DNA from: an uncultured Bacilli bacterium
Lineage (GTDB): Bacteria > Bacillota_I > Bacilli_A > RF39 > UBA660
NCBI GenBank assembly: GCA_910586425.1
Contig: CAJUHL010000010.1
Coordinates: 1 to 47,544, forward strand
Reading direction: 5' to 3'
DNA length: 47,544 nucleotides
The notes beneath the pieces were generated by a model. The model did no database searches, was not told the DNA's origin, and saw only the letters and a list, made by a program, of their open reading frames with translations. A program made the position numbers and the translations under genes. Positions 44,503-47,544 of this stretch are shown here, piece after piece (the stretch's first letter is position 1; each line of letters opens with the position of its first letter).

Positions 44503-46530
44503 TTATTGTTGGATAGACGCTATTTTAAGATAATGCCTTTGAAATTGTAACAAATCGGTTAAATCGATGGTACCATTTCGATCAACATCAGTGGCCTTAT
44601 AATAAATACCCACCAACTGACCACTTTCTACTTTAAGATAATGTCTTTGTAAATATAAAATGTCTGTTAAGTCTAATTTCCCATCACCATTGGCATCTCC
44701 ATATATAACAATTTGATAAATTTGAGATTGTCCATTTACTTCTAATTTAATTTGATCGCCTGTACCAATCATTTGATCATCGGTTTTAGTAGCGCCATTA
44801 CTATCAGTTACTGTAATGTCCAAGCGTCCATAAACACTGCTTAATTTATTTTTTACACTTGAAACTGTTTGTTGGAGTGAAAAATTAGAAAGCATATTTT
44901 CTTCTATGCGGAAGCCTGCCTCACTTACAATATCTGGTATAGATACTTGGGCATCATCGGTACGAATTAACGTTATCGTATATTCATTCTGACTCCCATT
45001 TTGCGCAGTTACTTTTATCACATGTTTCGTTTCTTTTTCTTTCAGTGGAATTTTACCAATTCCTTCTACCACTGCATTTCCATTAATTGCAGCTGCATTT
45101 ATTTCTGCATATGTACCACTTACATATACAGTATAATTTACGGTATCATGATAGAAATTATCTACATTTTTACCATTAACAGTCAATGTTTTTAAATAAT
45201 AGTTGGGATTCCCAGTAGGAGGCAAACTAGATTTTTCTTCTGGAAAACCTTGATAAACTGGTATCGTAAAGACAAATGAAACTCCTTCTGTTCCATTTTG
45301 AATAAGTCCTAATTTTTCATAAGAACGAAACACGGTTCCCGCTTCACTTACAGGAGCCATAATATTAGTCATATATTGATGTGTAAATGGATTATTTGTC
45401 ACCACGTTCCATTTTTGAAAATACATGGTATCCTGTCCCACTGAAATATAATCTTCAGCAATCACTTGCGCTCCTCCTAAAATTGCCTTTTCTGGAGTAT
45501 TCCATGGTCTTCCATAAGAAGTATCGTGATTAATCCCTCCATTTGCCCAAACAAGTCCTTTTTTCCAACTATCCTCACCCGAAGTTGCACCAATATTGTA
45601 AAAGTTATAAAGACCACTATATGTTTGATCTTTATAAGTAAATTCTGCTCCACTCGTAGTTACACTAACAGTCGTTCCAACTTCTTGACGTACACGAGAA
45701 GCAAGATGAATTGGGCTAATGTTATAATTTTGCGCAGCTTCCATAAATACATCTACATATTGTTGTAAAAATTCACTTCCCAATATTTGTTTTACGACTT
45801 CTTTGGTATGTATTTCTTCTTGATAAGATAAATCTTCAAACATGAAAATAGACATTTCTGTCAAAAAATTTCTAGGATCCATATAATAAGCAACGGTTTG
45901 TCTATTAGCAGCAAGCCAATTGGGTCCATCTTTTCCATACCATGTATCAGTAAGAACGTTGTAAGAGCCACTTGATATATCTAAATAGCCCCCATTCCCT
46001 GTATAATTTTTATGAAGCAAACTTTTTCCAACAATCGCCTCATTGTCTAAAGCATCATTCCACTGAATACCCGTTTGATAAGCCTGAAAAACCCAGTTAG
46101 GATGCGCTTCTTTTAAAAGCGCTAATGATTTCCAATAGCTTTTTGGAAAACCTTGTTTTTCGAATTCTTCTATATAAGGAGTAATATCAATCTCAAATTT
46201 TACATAATCTCCACAAATATAGCCTGTATAGGATGTTCCATTATCACTAAATAGATAACGCACTTGATAAAAATCCGTTTGGCAAGTACTGACTGTTGAT
46301 TTTACTTTTACTCCAGTACTGCTCACCTCATCTCCCATATCTAAATAATGCAATAAATTGGGTGCAACATAGTCATAAGTGCTTGGAGATTCTATATTAG
46401 GGTTTTTGGTAAATGGAACTTTTCCACTTGTAACATTTCCTATTTTTTCTTCTGCATGAATTTCAATTACAGGAAAAAAGGAAATCAATAAAATACATAA
46501 GAAAAATGAAGCAATTCTTTTATTTTTCAT
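44503..46530 (-). CDS. Secreted glucosaminidase with cadherin-like and dockerin domains
   Basis: 675 residues. Signal peptide (ASFFLCILLISFFPVIEIHA), an SH3-like segment at about 30-115, then a GH73/LytG-type N-acetylglucosaminidase core (about 120-400) with the catalytic Glu in ASRVRQEVGT and YNFYNIGATSGEDSW. A cadherin-like domain follows (YYLKTLTVNGKNVDNFYHDT). At the C-terminus is a two-repeat dockerin: GDANGDGKLDLTDILYLQ and TDVDRNGTIDLTDLLQFQ, each followed by RHYLK. The enzyme would cut peptidoglycan glycan strands. The dockerin most simply docks onto the cohesin-like membrane protein encoded 11 bases downstream. AGAGGGG precedes the ATG. Confidence 0.92.
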   Translation of the reverse strand: MKNKRIASFFLCILLISFFPVIEIHAEEKIGNVTSGKVPFTKNPNIESPSTYDYVAPNLLHYLDMGDEVSSTGVKVKSTVSTCQTDFYQVRYLFSDNGTSYTGYICGDYVKFEIDITPYIEEFEKQGFPKSYWKSLALLKEAHPNWVFQAYQTGIQWNDALDNEAIVGKSLLHKNYTGNGGYLDISSGSYNVLTDTWYGKDGPNWLAANRQTVAYYMDPRNFLTEMSIFMFEDLSYQEEIHTKEVVKQILGSEFLQQYVDVFMEAAQNYNISPIHLASRVRQEVGTTVSVTTSGAEFTYKDQTYSGLYNFYNIGATSGEDSWKKGLVWANGGINHDTSYGRPWNTPEKAILGGAQVIAEDYISVGQDTMYFQKWNVVTNNPFTHQYMTNIMAPVSEAGTVFRSYEKLGLIQNGTEGVSFVFTIPVYQGFPEEKSSLPPTGNPNYYLKTLTVNGKNVDNFYHDTVNYTVYVSGTYAEINAAAINGNAVVEGIGKIPLKEKETKHVIKVTAQNGSQNEYTITLIRTDDAQVSIPDIVSEAGFRIEENMLSNFSLQQTVSSVKNKLSSVYGRLDITVTDSNGATKTDDQMIGTGDQIKLEVNGQSQIYQIVIYGDANGDGKLDLTDILYLQRHYLKVESGQLVGIYYKATDVDRNGTIDLTDLLQFQRHYLKIASIQQ

Positions 46531-46633
46531 TTAATCCCCTCTCTTTGCTATAATTTGACAATATCTTACATATATTGTAACAAAAATAAGACGAAATGTA
46601 TAGCTTCTGATGAAAAAAATGACATAAGTTGAC

Positions 46634-46665
46634 AAAAAAGGAAAACCATAACACTATAGTTTTCC
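46634..46665 (-). terminator. Minus-oriented hairpin with T-run upstream of the glucosaminidase
   Basis: Minus strand GGAAAAC (46665-46659), 12-base loop, GTTTTCC then T6. It looks like a terminator, but no minus-strand gene precedes it in the window. Next to it GTATCC-AATTC-GGATAC (46671-46687) forms another small dyad. The pair could be an attenuator for the glucosaminidase operon or the end of a short RNA. Confidence 0.4.
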
Positions 46666-46726
46666 AAATGTATCCAATTCGGATACACTATAATATATGT
46701 TTCTTCTCTTTTTTTCATGCAAAGAA

Positions 46727-46755
46727 TTGATTCTGTAGCATGAATTTGCTAAAAT
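46727..46755 (+). promoter_or_regulatory. Promoter of the phosphatidyltransferase gene
   Basis: TTGATT (46727-46732), 17-base spacer, TAAAAT (46750-46755) on the plus strand, 20 bases before the start codon at 46776. Confidence 0.55.
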
Positions 46756-46775
46756 ATACTTATTGGAGGATTGTT

Positions 46776-47471
46776 ATGAAGCAATTGAAAAACAAAAAAA
46801 ATATAGGTAAATTAAAACCATTCATTCAAGATTATAAAAAATGGCTACCCAATGTTTTAACTGGGATGCGTATTGTTTTTACCCCCATAATTATAATTCT
46901 AGGAATTGGGAAGCAAATTCCTCTTGTAATCGCTTTTGCAAGTATCGCAGCAGTGACAGATTTTATAGATGGAATGTTGGCCCGTAAGTGGAATACAGTA
47001 AGTGACATAGGTGCTAAATTAGATGCAGTTGCGGATAAAATTTTTGCAATTGGATTATGTCTATGTCTCACATCTGTTTTTTCACTAATATGGGGTATTG
47101 TTTTTTTGGAAATCATTCTGGCCTTATTCAATTTATATTTTCATTTAAAAAGTGGCAAAACTGAATCTTTATGGGTTGGGAAAATTAAAACAACTTGCTT
47201 ATTTATTACTATATTATGTATCTTATCTTACCACTTTATTCCCAATATAAAAGGTGTTGTACAAGGTTTTATTTATGTTTGCGTGAATTTGCAAATATTA
47301 TGTATATGGGAATATATCTTTAACTTTTACGACAATATGCATCCTCTATCTGTAGAAGACAATACAATGCATCAAATGATCATGGAAGAAGCAATGGAAG
47401 AAAAAACAATCGAACTAGAACATTTAGATGAATTGATTACAAAGTATGAAGCAGAAAAAAATAATGAATGA
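46776..47471 (+). CDS. pgsA: CDP-alcohol phosphatidyltransferase (PgsA-like)
   Basis: 231 residues from ATG 46776, fixed by GGAGG seven bases upstream (the frame extends to 46740 without a ribosome site). The family motif D-x2-DG-x2-AR-x8-G-x3-D-x3-D is complete in FIDGMLARKWNTVSDIGAKL followed by DAVAD. About five to six helices. It probably makes phosphatidylglycerol phosphate from CDP-diacylglycerol and glycerol-3-phosphate; other CDP-alcohol transferases (cardiolipin or phosphatidylinositol type) share the motif, so the exact product is uncertain. A 40-residue acidic tail (EEAMEEKTIELEHLDELI) extends beyond the usual end. Confidence 0.85.
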   Translation: MKQLKNKKNIGKLKPFIQDYKKWLPNVLTGMRIVFTPIIIILGIGKQIPLVIAFASIAAVTDFIDGMLARKWNTVSDIGAKLDAVADKIFAIGLCLCLTSVFSLIWGIVFLEIILALFNLYFHLKSGKTESLWVGKIKTTCLFITILCILSYHFIPNIKGVVQGFIYVCVNLQILCIWEYIFNFYDNMHPLSVEDNTMHQMIMEEAMEEKTIELEHLDELITKYEAEKNNE

Positions 47472-47544
47472 TTACTTTTTTTGAGGCAAGCGTCAAATTG
47501 GTACAAACACATGGAATAGATATTTTAAAGCAAATTGCCAAATT
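47468..47544 (+). CDS. Start of the next gene, cut by the window edge
   Basis: ATG 47468 overlaps the previous stop (ATGA) and stays open to the end, encoding MITFFEASVKLVQTHGIDIL followed by KQIAK. Too short to identify; the coupling to the phosphatidyltransferase suggests a lipid-related partner. A PAP2-type phosphatase is one guess from the helical start, without real support. Confidence 0.5.
   Translation, partial: MITFFEASVKLVQTHGIDILKQIAK

Overview
The window is AT-rich and tightly packed, with nearly all genes on the minus strand and strong AGGAGG-type ribosome sites. The gene content is that of a low-GC Gram-positive bacterium (Bacillota, Bacilli-like). Evidence includes an L27 with a cleavable N-terminus beside the Prp protease, SpoIVFA/SpoIVFB, DivIB, and the murG-murB-divIB-ftsA-ftsZ order. 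SpoIVFA/B suggest sporulation ability in the organism or a recent ancestor. I cannot name the species.

Layout (minus strand unless stated). 1-6.9 kb is a housekeeping block, transcribed SPOR protein, radC, mreC, mreD, spoIVFA, spoIVFB, then rplU-prp-rpmA and obgE. It is the Bacillus order with mreB, minC, minD and spo0B missing. 7.0-10.0 kb holds two tandem paralogous four-helix membrane proteins of unknown function and a PD-(D/E)XK 'transposase-like' nuclease. 10.2-26.0 kb is surface polysaccharide: a separate LCP-family gene, then one long operon that starts at a clear sigma-A promoter (TTGACA-17-TAAAAT, 26097-26125). Its order is phosphoglycosyl transferase, GT4, a Wzy polymerase fused to a GT4, GT2, Wzx flippase, ATP-grasp ligase, B12-binding mutase-like protein, opine dehydrogenase, DegT aminotransferase, acyltransferase and LCP protein. 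The leader of that operon carries a G10 tract folded against C4, and a similar G11 element ends the obgE transcript.

26.3-29.1 kb is uvrA. 29.5-30.4 kb (plus strand) has two overlapping beta-rich proteins that share the same C-terminal motif. 30.4-36.7 kb has two hybrid histidine kinases, an Hpt protein and two tandem PlsC-like acyltransferases. 36.8-42.1 kb is the division/wall cluster murG-murB-divIB-ftsA-ftsZ. 42.2-46.5 kb has an unknown protein, then a membrane-anchored cohesin-like protein next to a dockerin-bearing glucosaminidase, apparently a matched anchoring pair. 46.8 kb to the end (plus strand) is a CDP-alcohol phosphatidyltransferase and the start of another gene.

The two most promising novelties are the amino-acid-type enzyme trio inside the polysaccharide operon (ATP-grasp, B12 mutase-like, opine dehydrogenase), which suggests an unusual amino-acid or opine decoration of the glycan, and the cohesin/dockerin pair that may tether a peptidoglycan hydrolase to the membrane. 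No tRNA, rRNA, CRISPR array or complete insertion sequence was seen.
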